Shown: one piece after another, positions 1 to 8,390 of the stretch
How the letters are laid out: every line of letters begins with the position of its first letter
Numbering within the stretch: the stretch's first letter is position 1
NCBI GenBank assembly: GCA_002305505.1
Contig: DBRC01000049.1
Coordinates: 24,321-54,222 of the forward strand
DNA length: 29,902 bases
Origin: Prevotella sp. UBA1378
GTDB lineage: Bacteria; Bacteroidota; Bacteroidia; Bacteroidales; Bacteroidaceae
Direction of reading: 5' to 3'
Program-made: the position numbers and the translations under genes
Notes under the pieces: generated by a model
Told to the model about the DNA's origin: nothing
Seen by the model: only the letters and a program-made list of their open reading frames with translations
Database searches by the model: none

Positions 1-181
1 CCCCCTTATCCGCCTGCTGCCCGCCGCTTGCCTTTATGGCGCCGGATTAGCGCGGGTTTCTTATCCCGGACTGGCGTATTAATCCTTTAATCCAAACCTT
101 GGCCCGACTTAAGGAAAGAATCTAAAAAAGCATAAAATACGGGGCTTTATCATATATTTAACTTAATAATCAGGCGAAAAA
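1..181. other. Left-edge stretch, possible 3' end of an upstream gene
   Basis: The first 80 bases are open in all three plus frames. The frame from base 2 reads as a hydrophobic tail ending in a TAA at 80-82, which could be the last codons of a membrane protein entering from the left. There is not enough sequence to decide. From 83 to 181 the DNA turns AT-rich and I see no gene; it leads into the promoter of the lipoprotein gene. Confidence 0.25.
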
Positions 182-213
182 TGTGGCTATTTGAGGAATT
201 GTGAGTAAATTTG
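182..213 (+). promoter_or_regulatory. Bacteroides-type promoter for the envelope block
   Basis: TAAATTTG at 206-213 matches the Bacteroides -7 consensus TAnnTTTG exactly. A weak -33 element (TGTG, 182-185) lies 20 bases upstream, inside the usual 19-21 spacing. Transcription would start near 218-220. This also decides the first gene's start: the TTG at 211 lies inside the -7 box and cannot be translated from this promoter, so ATG 241 is preferred. Confidence 0.6.
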
Positions 214-240
214 CAACCAAAAATCATAAAAACATATCTG

Positions 241-1653
241 ATGAGAAGATATTCCGGCCTGTTGCTACTGATGTTCGCAGCTGTATCACTTTTTACATCT
301 TGTCTGAAATCTGATGCGGATGAGGTGACTCTTTATGATGACGTCGCCATCACGAATTTTTATATTACCAGCGCTTTATTGACTGTACATACCACAGCCT
401 CCGACGGTTCCGACTCTACCTACGTCACAACCGACAAGACCGTGGCCAACTATCCTTTCGTCATCGACCAGCTGAAAGGGGAGATATACAACGTCGACTC
501 GCTACCCTCGGGCATCGACGGCACAAAGCTGTTGTGCTCGTGGACGTCGAGGAACAACGCACTGGCGTATCTGAAGAACGAGGCGGGCGACTCGGTGAAG
601 TATCTGTTGACGACAGATTCGGTGGATTTCTCTAAGCCCCGCAAGCTGCATGTGGTATCGTCGAGCGGGCAGTACAGCCGCGAATATACCGTGAAGGTGA
701 ATATCCATAAGGAAGAAGGCGACGTGTTCGGCTGGAACAAAACCGCGGCAGCCGATGCCGGTATCGCAGGGCTTGAGGGCATGAAGGCGCTGGAGCTGGA
801 CGGGAAGATATACGTGTTCGGCGCGGCCGGCGGCACAACTTACGGCTATGTTGCGGACAAAAGCGACGGCACGGCATGGACAGTGCTGCCGTCGAGCGTG
901 AAAATGAAGTTTGCTGCCGATGCCTATAAAAGCGCAATCGTATACGACGGAGCCGTTTATTTGAAATCAGGCGGTTTTATCTTCCGCGCACCCGACGGCG
1001 AGACGTGGGAGCAGGTGGCTTCCGCGGCGGAATTGAAACAGCTGCTGGGCGCCAGCACAACGGAGATGTACGCCTTGGACAACGACGGCCGTATCATGGT
1101 GTCGAAGGATAAAGGGGCAAGCTGGAAGGCCGATACCGTGTACTCGGATACCGGGATGCTGCCGGCCGAGGACATCAGCTGCAGCAGCGTGCCGTTTAAA
1201 TATACAGCAGGCACCGATTACGTGGTGTTGGCCGGTAACCGTGCCGCGGCGAATACGTCGGATGCCAGCGCCGTGGTATGGCGCAAACAGGTGGATTACT
1301 CATCGGCGACGGTGGTCAGCAAGTGGACGTGCATGAGCGACCTGTCGGCCATGTATCAGGCGCCGCGTTTGAGGAACCTCACGGTAGTGCCTTACGGCGA
1401 CGTGTACCTGGCCTTTGGGCTGGAGGGCATCGGTGCCAATAAAGAGGCAGCTTTCGAACATATCTATTGCAGCCGCGACATGGGCATCACATGGAAGAAA
1501 ACCTCCGTATACGTATACCCGGAGGCCCTGGATACCGCTGCCACATCGATGGCAGTGCTGGTCGATTCGGATTACAACATCTGGCTGTTCTGCGGCGGTA
1601 CCGGACAGGTATGGAAAGGCCGGCTGAACAGGATGGGATGGATTATGGATTAA
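241..1653 (+). CDS. Lipoprotein with Asp-box (BNR) repeats, DUF6242-like
   Basis: A 470-residue protein predicted to be exported and lipid-anchored. The signal peptide ends in LFTSC with the modified Cys at about residue 21. Several Asp-box-like motifs (SDGTAW, PDGETW, SKDKGASW, SRDMGITW) are spread along the chain, as in BNR/sialidase-type beta-propellers, so a propeller fold is likely. No sialidase catalytic set is apparent. The position directly before a DUF6089-type barrel gene and uppS matches the Bacteroidales family I remember as DUF6242; that family name is recollection. The start at 241 follows from the promoter at 182-213; an upstream TTG at 211 is in frame but rejected. Function unknown, probably envelope-associated. 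Confidence 0.75.
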   Translation: MRRYSGLLLLMFAAVSLFTSCLKSDADEVTLYDDVAITNFYITSALLTVHTTASDGSDSTYVTTDKTVANYPFVIDQLKGEIYNVDSLPSGIDGTKLLCSWTSRNNALAYLKNEAGDSVKYLLTTDSVDFSKPRKLHVVSSSGQYSREYTVKVNIHKEEGDVFGWNKTAAADAGIAGLEGMKALELDGKIYVFGAAGGTTYGYVADKSDGTAWTVLPSSVKMKFAADAYKSAIVYDGAVYLKSGGFIFRAPDGETWEQVASAAELKQLLGASTTEMYALDNDGRIMVSKDKGASWKADTVYSDTGMLPAEDISCSSVPFKYTAGTDYVVLAGNRAAANTSDASAVVWRKQVDYSSATVVSKWTCMSDLSAMYQAPRLRNLTVVPYGDVYLAFGLEGIGANKEAAFEHIYCSRDMGITWKKTSVYVYPEALDTAATSMAVLVDSDYNIWLFCGGTGQVWKGRLNRMGWIMD

Positions 1654-1683
1654 GGAACAGGGATCAAGGATGGTAGGCGAGGT

Positions 1684-2376
1684 ATGAGACAAAGGGCTTT
1701 ATTGGCATTGTTGATTATTCAATGCTCGCTGTATGGCAGCCGCTGCCTGGCACAGGAAGAGCCCGAATACAGGGCGGAGATAGGGGGCGGCGCCGGGCTG
1801 GTGACGTATCAGGGCGACTTCAGCGGCAGCCTGACGGCCAATGCGCAACCGATGGGGGCTTTCGTGGCGAAATACCGCTACAACCCACGGATGGCACTGG
1901 GACTGGGTGTGGCCTACGGGCACCTGAAAGGCACCTCGCAGGGGGTGCGCACCTATTATCCGGATGTGCAGGCGCAGGCAGTGGAGTTCAAGAACGAGTG
2001 GGTGGACGCAAGCGTGCTGTTCGAATATAACTTCTGGCCCTACGGCACAGGCCGCGAATACCGCGGGGCAAGGCGCCTGACGCCGTTCATAGGCGGCGGA
2101 CTGGGGCTGACGTATGCAAAGGCCGGCACAGGTGTCTTCGCAACCAACCTGCCGCTGGGGCTGGGCATAAAATACAAGGCCGCCGACCGGCTGAACGTGG
2201 CGCTGGCATGGACAATGCACTTCGCGCTGAGCGATAAGCTCGACGGCATGAAAGACCCCTACGGCATCGCAAGCAAAGGGATGTTTAAAAATACCGACAG
2301 CTACAGCATGGTGCAGCTATCGCTGACATACGACGTGTGGGCGAAATGCAAAACCTGCCATAACGACAGAGACTGA
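1684..2376 (+). CDS. DUF6089-type outer-membrane beta-barrel protein
   Basis: A 230-residue protein with an N-terminal signal peptide (hydrophobic stretch, probable cleavage after SRCLAQ). The mature part is rich in alternating Gly/aromatic strands (IGGGAGLVTYQGDF, FIGGGLGLTYAKAG, LPLGLGIKY), as in small 8-10 strand barrels. The tail WAKCKTCHN is a Cys-x2-Cys ending I associate with Bacteroidota DUF6089 proteins. It lies 30 bases after the lipoprotein and 34 bases before uppS, so all three are probably co-transcribed. The role is unknown; the context suggests outer-membrane assembly or maintenance. Confidence 0.75.
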   Translation: MRQRALLALLIIQCSLYGSRCLAQEEPEYRAEIGGGAGLVTYQGDFSGSLTANAQPMGAFVAKYRYNPRMALGLGVAYGHLKGTSQGVRTYYPDVQAQAVEFKNEWVDASVLFEYNFWPYGTGREYRGARRLTPFIGGGLGLTYAKAGTGVFATNLPLGLGIKYKAADRLNVALAWTMHFALSDKLDGMKDPYGIASKGMFKNTDSYSMVQLSLTYDVWAKCKTCHNDRD

Positions 2377-2410
2377 CGGCTGGCGGTAATCAAGGAATAA
2401 AAATACAGAT

Positions 2411-3181
2411 ATGGAAGGACAAATGGATATGCAACTGGATATGCAACGCATACCGCAGCACATCGCCATCATCATGGACGGCAATGGGCGCTGGGCACAG
2501 GAACGGGGCAAGGAGCGAAGCTACGGCCATAAGGCCGGGGTGGATGCCGTACGTTGCATCACGTCTGAATGTACGCGCCTGGGCGTTAAGTATCTTACAC
2601 TGTATACGTTCTCTACCGAGAACTGGAGCCGCCCGGCCGACGAGATTTCTGCTCTGATGGGACTGGTGCTGACATCGCTCGAAGACGAAATCTTCATGAA
2701 GAACAACGTGCGCTTCCGCGTTATCGGCGACTTGAGCCGGATACCGGAGGACGTGCGGCAGAAGTTGCACGCCACGGAGAGGCGCACGGCCGGCAATACG
2801 GCAATGACGATGGTGGTGGCGCTGAGCTACTCGTCGAAATGGGAAATCAGCAAGGCCGTACGCGAAATTGCCGCAGAGGTGCAGGAAGGGAAGGTTGACG
2901 TTGGCGATATCACGGAAGAGATGATAAACGCAAGGCTGGAAACACGCTTCATGCCCGACCCCGAACTGCTCATACGCACGGGGGGCGAGCTGCGCATCTC
3001 CAACTACCTGCTCTGGCAAATCGCCTATAGCGAGCTTTACTTCTGTGATACTTACTGGCCCGACTTCGACGAGGAAGAGCTCCACCGGGCCATCGCCAGC
3101 TACCAGAGCCGGCAGCGCAGGTTCGGCAAGACCGAGGCACAAGTGGCGGGAGAAGGATACGGAAAGACAGACGCGCGTTAA
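2411..3181 (+). CDS. uppS: Isoprenyl (undecaprenyl diphosphate) synthase
   Basis: A cis-prenyltransferase that condenses isopentenyl diphosphates onto farnesyl diphosphate to make the C55 carrier for peptidoglycan and surface polysaccharides. The substrate motif IIMDGNGRWA is near residues 20-29 with catalytic Asp at 23. The central STENWSRP motif and the C-terminal RTGGELRISNYLLWQ block with its Arg and Ser residues are present. At 256 aa it has the usual length. Start 2411 is used; in-frame ATGs at 2423 and 2429 are alternatives that would remove only a few residues before the first conserved strand. It lies directly upstream of bamA, a typical Bacteroidota order. Confidence 0.95.
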   Translation: MEGQMDMQLDMQRIPQHIAIIMDGNGRWAQERGKERSYGHKAGVDAVRCITSECTRLGVKYLTLYTFSTENWSRPADEISALMGLVLTSLEDEIFMKNNVRFRVIGDLSRIPEDVRQKLHATERRTAGNTAMTMVVALSYSSKWEISKAVREIAAEVQEGKVDVGDITEEMINARLETRFMPDPELLIRTGGELRISNYLLWQIAYSELYFCDTYWPDFDEEELHRAIASYQSRQRRFGKTEAQVAGEGYGKTDAR

Positions 3182-3207
3182 GTGATAAAGAATTTCAAAA
3201 AGAAACA

Positions 3208-5838
3208 ATGCATATATATAATAAGGTATTAGTCGCGCTGGCTGCCATGCTGAGTGTAGGCATGCAGCTGCAGGCTCAAGATAAAATCGTGAATCCCGAC
3301 ATCTCGTATGCCGGTACGCCCCGCCTGCTCGAGATAGGCGGACTGACGGCCAAAGGCGTCGAGGGGTATGAAGACTATGTGCTGACCAGCCTCTCGGGGC
3401 TGGCCGTGGGACAGACCGTCACCATCCCCGGGAATGAGATTACAGAGGCCGTAAAGCGCTACTGGAAGCACGGGCTCTTCTCGAAGGTAACCATTGCGGC
3501 CGACTCCATCGTGGGCAATAAAATCTACTTGTGCGTACATCTGGCCTTGCGCCCGCGTGTAAGCACCATCAACTATAACGGCTTGAAGAAGACGGAGCGC
3601 GAAGACATGGAAGCGCGGCTCGGCATCATGAAGGGAAGCCAGATAACGCCGAACATGATAGACCGTGCCAAAATCCTGGCAAGGAAGTATTTCGATGACA
3701 AGGGATATAAGAATGCCGAAATCAATATCGTGCAGCGCGACGACGTAACGGGCACCAACCAGGTGATTCTCGACGTCGACATCGACAAGAAAGACAAAAC
3801 CAAGGTGCGCAACATCATCATCGAGGGGAACAACCATCTGAAGACCTCGAAGATAAAGGGGTCGTTCTTCAGCAAAGGGGCACTGACGAAAACCCACGAG
3901 GCCGGCAAGCTGGCCAACTTGTTCAAGTCGAAGAAGTTTACGGAAGAACGCTATCAGAAAGACAAGCAGAACCTGATAGACAAATACAACGAACTGGGTT
4001 TCCGCGATATGACCATCGAGGAGGACAGTGTGTGGAACCACGACGACAACCACGTGAATATCCTCCTGAAAGTCAATGAGGGACAGAAATATTATATCCG
4101 CAACATCACATGGGTTGGCAATACCGTGGCTTCGACCGATTACCTGAGCACGCTGTTCGGCATGAAGAAAGGCGACGTGTACAACCAAAAGCTGATGAAC
4201 AAACGGCTGTCGGAAGACGAGGATGCCGTGGGAAACTACTATTGGAACAACGGATACCTGTTCTACAACCTGCAACCCACCGAGGTGAACATCGTGGGCG
4301 ACTCGGTAGACCTCGAAATGCGTATCATAGAAGGCCAGCAGGCGCACATCAGCCATGTGCGCATCTACGGCAACGACCGCCTATACGAAGAGGTGGTGCG
4401 GCGCGAACTGCGCACCAAGCCGGGCGACCTCTTCTCGAAGGAAGCGCTGCAGCGTTCGCAACGTGAAATCGCTTCGATGGGATTCTTCGATCCGGAAAAG
4501 GTAATGCCCGACGTGGTACCCAACTACGAGGACGGCTCGGTAGACATCAACTGGAACCTCGAACAGAAATCGAACGACCAAGTGGAGTTCTCCCTCGGAT
4601 GGGGGCAGACGGGCGTCATCGGCCGTATATCACTGAAACTGAACAACTTCTCCATGCGCAACCTCTTCGGGAAGAACAAGATGCACCGCGGCATCATGCC
4701 TATCGGCGATGGAGAACAGCTGGCACTGAGCGCGCAAACTAACGGTACGTATTACCAATCGTACTCCATCAGCTACTCTGCACCGTGGTTCGGCGGTAAG
4801 CGCCCGAATGCTTTCAACGTGGGTGCTTTCTATTCGAAACAGACCGACGTGTCGAGCAACTATTATAACTCGAGCTATTACAACAACTATTACAGCTACT
4901 ACGGCGGATACGGCTCGTACAATAATTACTACAACAACTACGACGCCTATCTCGACGATGACAAGTACGTACAGCTGCTCGGGTTCTCGGTAGGATGGGG
5001 CAAGCGCCTGCGCTGGCCCGACGACTATTTCCAGCTGTCGCTCACGCTCTCGTATCAGCGGTACATGCTGCGCGACTGGCGCTACTTCATCATCTCGAAC
5101 GGCAACTCTAACAACGTGAACTTGGGCATCAACCTCTCGCGCATGTCCACCGACAACCAGTTGTTCCCGCGCCGCGGCTCCGAGTTCACGGCGTCGCTGA
5201 CACTGACTCCGCCATGGTCGCTATGGGACGGGAAGGACTATGCCAACCTGGCCACCGATGCCTATTCGGCTACGTACGACGACGAGTTGCAGGAGAAATA
5301 CCGCTGGATAGAATACCACAAGTGGAAGGTGAAATGGAGGCTGTTCACGGCGCTGAACAGCGCACAGAAGTGCTTCGTGCTGATGACCCGCATGGAGATG
5401 GGTATCCTCGGCGCATATAACAGCTCGAAGAAGTCGCCCTTCGAAACCTTCTATATGGGCGGCGACGGTATGAGCGGCTATTCTACCGGCTATGCACAGG
5501 AAACCATCGGACTGCGCGGTTACGAGAACGGTTCGTTCACGCCTTATTCGGCTCCGGGCTATGCCTATAACCGCTTCACGCTGGAGCTGCGCTATCCGTT
5601 CATGCTGGGCAATACGACCATCTACGGCCTCGGGTTCATCGAAGGCGGTAACGCATGGAACGACACGAAGAAATTCAACCCGTTCGACATCAAGCGCTCC
5701 GCCGGTGTCGGCGTGCGCATCTTCCTCCCGATGGTGGGCCTGATGGGTATCGACTGGGCCTACGGTTTCGACAAGGCGCTCAGCACCGGGACAAAGGGCG
5801 GGAGCCAGTTCCATTTCGTGCTCGGGCAAGAGTTCTGA
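3208..5838 (+). CDS. bamA: Outer-membrane protein assembly factor BamA
   Basis: The central subunit of the BAM machinery, which inserts beta-barrel proteins into the outer membrane. A signal peptide (cleavage near LQAQ) is followed by POTRA repeats over roughly residues 30-440 and a C-terminal 16-strand Omp85 barrel ending in Phe (FHFVLGQEF), the typical beta-signal. At 876 aa it fits Bacteroidota BamA. Residues about 551-585 form a striking Tyr/Asn/Ser/Gly-rich stretch that probably forms an extracellular loop of the barrel. The gene starts 26 bases after uppS and is followed by three ompH genes encoding periplasmic chaperones that deliver clients to BamA. Confidence 0.95.
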   Translation: MHIYNKVLVALAAMLSVGMQLQAQDKIVNPDISYAGTPRLLEIGGLTAKGVEGYEDYVLTSLSGLAVGQTVTIPGNEITEAVKRYWKHGLFSKVTIAADSIVGNKIYLCVHLALRPRVSTINYNGLKKTEREDMEARLGIMKGSQITPNMIDRAKILARKYFDDKGYKNAEINIVQRDDVTGTNQVILDVDIDKKDKTKVRNIIIEGNNHLKTSKIKGSFFSKGALTKTHEAGKLANLFKSKKFTEERYQKDKQNLIDKYNELGFRDMTIEEDSVWNHDDNHVNILLKVNEGQKYYIRNITWVGNTVASTDYLSTLFGMKKGDVYNQKLMNKRLSEDEDAVGNYYWNNGYLFYNLQPTEVNIVGDSVDLEMRIIEGQQAHISHVRIYGNDRLYEEVVRRELRTKPGDLFSKEALQRSQREIASMGFFDPEKVMPDVVPNYEDGSVDINWNLEQKSNDQVEFSLGWGQTGVIGRISLKLNNFSMRNLFGKNKMHRGIMPIGDGEQLALSAQTNGTYYQSYSISYSAPWFGGKRPNAFNVGAFYSKQTDVSSNYYNSSYYNNYYSYYGGYGSYNNYYNNYDAYLDDDKYVQLLGFSVGWGKRLRWPDDYFQLSLTLSYQRYMLRDWRYFIISNGNSNNVNLGINLSRMSTDNQLFPRRGSEFTASLTLTPPWSLWDGKDYANLATDAYSATYDDELQEKYRWIEYHKWKVKWRLFTALNSAQKCFVLMTRMEMGILGAYNSSKKSPFETFYMGGDGMSGYSTGYAQETIGLRGYENGSFTPYSAPGYAYNRFTLELRYPFMLGNTTIYGLGFIEGGNAWNDTKKFNPFDIKRSAGVGVRIFLPMVGLMGIDWAYGFDKALSTGTKGGSQFHFVLGQEF

Positions 5839-5886
5839 TTAATACGGGCATAGATGCGTTTTAAATCATTAAACGAAAGAAAGCTT

Positions 5887-6399
5887 ATGAAGAAGACAGT
5901 TTTTTTGTTCGCCATGCTGCTGGCGGCGGTGGCGGCGGATGCACAGAAGTTCGCGCTGGTGGATATGGAATATATCCTGAAGAATATCCCGGCTTACGAG
6001 CGGGCCAATGAGCAGTTGAACCAGGTATCGAAGAAATGGCAGGCCGAGGTGGATGCGTTGCAGACCGAGGCACAGACGATGTATAAGAACTACCAGAACG
6101 AGGTGGTGTTCCTCTCGAAGGAGCAGAAGAAGGCCAAGCAGGACGCCATCATGGAAAAAGAGAAGCAGGCAGCCGAGCTGAAGAAGAAATACTTCGGCCC
6201 CGAAGGCGAACTGTTCAAGAAGCGTACCAGTCTGATGACGCCGATACAGGAAGAGATCTACAACGCGGTGAAGGACATCTCCGAACTGCGCGGCTATCAG
6301 CTGATTCTCGACCGTGCCAGCGACAGCGGCATCATCTTCGGCAGCCCGAAGATTGACATTTCCAACGAGGTGCTCCAGAAGCTGGGGTATGCCAACTAA
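5887..6399 (+). CDS. OmpH/Skp-family periplasmic chaperone, copy 1
   Basis: A 170-residue protein with a signal peptide (MKKTVFLFAMLLAAVAADAQ) and a long Lys/Glu/Gln-rich helical middle, the coiled-coil tentacles of the Skp/OmpH fold. It would hold unfolded outer-membrane proteins in the periplasm. ATG 5887 is chosen because it begins the signal peptide and follows the purine-rich AACGAAAGAAAG; an in-frame ATG at 5854 would add 11 residues ahead of it. It lies 48 bases after bamA and is the first of three paralogs in tandem. Confidence 0.88.
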   Translation: MKKTVFLFAMLLAAVAADAQKFALVDMEYILKNIPAYERANEQLNQVSKKWQAEVDALQTEAQTMYKNYQNEVVFLSKEQKKAKQDAIMEKEKQAAELKKKYFGPEGELFKKRTSLMTPIQEEIYNAVKDISELRGYQLILDRASDSGIIFGSPKIDISNEVLQKLGYAN

Positions 6400-6449
6400 G
6401 GGGAAGCAGGAATTAATGTATTAATCATATTAAAAAAACAAAAGAAAAA

Positions 6450-6956
6450 ATGAAGAAATTACTTTTAGTGTTTTTTATGTTCGCTCCGGTGGCAGCATTT
6501 GCCCAGAAGTTCGGACATGTGAATGCACAGGAAATCATTCAGGTGATGCCTGAATACGCAAAGGCGAAAACGGAAATCGACGCACTGCAGAAACAGTACG
6601 AGGACGACCTGAAGAGCATGCAGGACGAACTGGCGAAGAAATCGCAGGACTACGAGGCCGAACTGAAGAAAAACGCTGCAATGCCGCAGAATATCAAGGA
6701 ACGCCGTGAGAAAGAGCTGCAGGATATGTACCAGAAGATTCAGCAGAGCTATCAGGACAACCAGCAGGCACTGGGCAAGGCTTCCCAGGAAAAGATGCAG
6801 GCCATCACCGCAAAGGTGGTCGACGCCATCAAGCAGGTGGGCCAGACAGGCGGCTACGTGTACATCATGGACATGGCCAGCGGCATCCCCTACATCAGCT
6901 CTACGCTGAGCACCGACGTTACTGCGCAGGTGAAGGCGAAGCTTGGGCTGAAATAA
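6450..6956 (+). CDS. OmpH/Skp-family periplasmic chaperone, copy 2
   Basis: A 168-residue paralog of its left neighbour. Signal peptide MKKLLLVFFMFAPVAAFAQ, then KFGHVNAQEIIQVMPEY, the conserved first strand of the OmpH fold, and a charged helical arm (residues about 45-115). It ends with VYIMDMASGIPYIS, matching the corresponding LILDRASDSGIIFG region of copy 1. Purines precede the ATG. Same presumed role as copy 1 in carrying outer-membrane proteins to BamA. Confidence 0.88.
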   Translation: MKKLLLVFFMFAPVAAFAQKFGHVNAQEIIQVMPEYAKAKTEIDALQKQYEDDLKSMQDELAKKSQDYEAELKKNAAMPQNIKERREKELQDMYQKIQQSYQDNQQALGKASQEKMQAITAKVVDAIKQVGQTGGYVYIMDMASGIPYISSTLSTDVTAQVKAKLGLK

Positions 6957-6966
6957 TTCACCTTAC

Positions 6967-7008
6967 GGATACCGGTATCCGCACACAGACAGGGGGATGC
7001 CGGTATCC
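6967..7008 (+). terminator. Intergenic hairpin between ompH copies 2 and 3
   Basis: GGATACCGG (6967-6975) pairs perfectly with CCGGTATCC (7000-7008) across a 24-base loop. GGATACCGGTATCC at 6967-6980 is also a palindrome on its own. Only a short T run follows, so this may be a weak terminator or an mRNA processing/stability hairpin that lowers expression of the third paralog. Confidence 0.4.
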
Positions 7009-7035
7009 TTTAATCCTATCTAACAGTAAAAGCGC

Positions 7036-7542
7036 ATGAAACGGCTCATCCTATTTTTAATCGCCTTCGCACCGTTGGCGGCTTCCGCCCAGACCGGCGG
7101 CTTGAAATACGGCTATCTCAGCTACGATTCTGTCCTTACCACCATGCCCGATTATGCCGTGGCCCTGCAGAACATCAATGACCTCAAGTCGAAATACGAC
7201 GCTGAGGCAAAGCGCGTAGAAGACGATTTCAATAAGAAATACGAGGAATTCCTCGACGGGCAACATGATTTCCCGGAGACAATCCTGCGCAAACGGCAGA
7301 ACGAGCTGCAGGAGCTGATGGATAAGAACATACGCTTCAAGGAGGAAAGCCGCCGCTTGCTGAGCAGCGCCGAGAAGGACATCCTTGCGCCGCTACATGC
7401 CAAGCTGGCGGCCGTACTGGCGCAAATCGGCATGGAGCGCGGTTATGCCTTCATCCTCAATACCGACCAGAATGCCTGTCCGTTCGTCCATCCTGCGATG
7501 GGCGAGAATATCACCGGTGTGGTAGAAAAAGCCTTGCGATAG
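7036..7542 (+). CDS. OmpH/Skp-family periplasmic chaperone, copy 3 (divergent)
   Basis: A 168-residue third member of the cluster. Signal peptide ending in AASAQ, then LKYGYLSYDSVLTTMPDY, which aligns with the first strand of the other copies, a helical charged arm (about residues 45-120) and the closing YAFILNTDQNACPFVHP. It is less Lys-rich than copies 1 and 2 and lacks their DMAS/DRAS motif, so it may have different clients. Its TAG stop overlaps the GTG start of murI by one base (TAGTG), suggesting translational coupling. Confidence 0.82.
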   Translation: MKRLILFLIAFAPLAASAQTGGLKYGYLSYDSVLTTMPDYAVALQNINDLKSKYDAEAKRVEDDFNKKYEEFLDGQHDFPETILRKRQNELQELMDKNIRFKEESRRLLSSAEKDILAPLHAKLAAVLAQIGMERGYAFILNTDQNACPFVHPAMGENITGVVEKALR

Positions 7543-8375
7543 TGTTGTCTTCGTGTCCGGGGCCTATCGGCATCTTCGATTCGGGTTATGGCGGCCTCAC
7601 CATCCTTCATGGCATCCGCCGGCTGTTGCCGCAGTACGATTACCTGTACTTGGGCGATAATGCCCGTGCCCCTTACGGCACGCGCTCGTTCGACGTAGTG
7701 TACGAGTTCACCCGCCAGGCTGTCGTCAAGCTGTTCGAGATGGGTTGCCATTTGGTAATCCTGGGCTGCAACACAGCTTCGGCCAAGGCGCTGCGCACCA
7801 TCCAGCAGACCGATTTGCCCAAGCTCGACCCCGGCCGCCGCGTGCTGGGCATCATCCGCCCCACGGCCGAAGTCATCGGCGGGCTCACCACCGCCCGCCA
7901 CGTGGGTATCTTTGCCACCGAGGGCACGATAAAGAGCGAGAGCTATAACCTTGAAATCGGCAAGCTTTATCCCGATATTAAGGTAAGCGGCGTGGCTTGT
8001 CCGTTCTGGGTGCCGCTGGTGGAATACAACGAAGCAGAAAGCCCCGGCGCCGATTATTTCGTGAAGAAGCGTGTAGACCAGCTGATGGCATTAGACCCGC
8101 AAATCGACGCCGTCATCCTCGGCTGTACCCATTATCCCCTCCTCCTGCCTAAGATAGAAAAATACGTCCCGCGCGGCATCCGTATCGTGTCGCAGGGCGA
8201 TTATGTGGCAACGAGCCTCGAGGCCTATTTCAAGCGCCACCCCCGCATGGAGCAGCTGTGTACGAAAGGCGGCAGCGTGCATTACCTCACGACCGAGAAC
8301 CCCGGCCGCTTTAAGGAGTCGGCCCAGTTGTTCCTGCACGAGCCCGTGGAAGTAGAGAATATCGTGCTTAGCTAA
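7542..8375 (+). CDS. murI: Glutamate racemase
   Basis: A cofactor-independent racemase that makes D-glutamate for peptidoglycan. Both catalytic cysteines are visible in their motifs: LGCNTASAKALR (Cys about 76) and LGCTHYPLLLP (Cys about 195). The N-terminal IGIFDSGYGGLT holds the conserved Asp/Ser. At 277 aa it has the usual length. The start is GTG 7542, overlapping the preceding stop by one base; TTG 7545 is the nearest alternative. It ends ten bases before the convergent permease gene. Confidence 0.95.
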   Translation: MLSSCPGPIGIFDSGYGGLTILHGIRRLLPQYDYLYLGDNARAPYGTRSFDVVYEFTRQAVVKLFEMGCHLVILGCNTASAKALRTIQQTDLPKLDPGRRVLGIIRPTAEVIGGLTTARHVGIFATEGTIKSESYNLEIGKLYPDIKVSGVACPFWVPLVEYNEAESPGADYFVKKRVDQLMALDPQIDAVILGCTHYPLLLPKIEKYVPRGIRIVSQGDYVATSLEAYFKRHPRMEQLCTKGGSVHYLTTENPGRFKESAQLFLHEPVEVENIVLS

Positions 8376-8390
8376 ACTTTGCGGCTAAGC
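8366..8390. terminator. Hairpin spanning two convergent stop codons
   Basis: GCTTAGC (8366-8372) pairs with GCTAAGC (8384-8390) across an 11-base loop. It covers the murI stop and the end of the permease gene on the other strand. It may end transcription from both sides, but there is no good T run, so this is tentative. Confidence 0.35.

Noticed and set aside
3229..4356. Long minus-strand frame opposite bamA
   Set aside because: It mirrors the codon pattern of BamA and shows no domain or start signal of its own.
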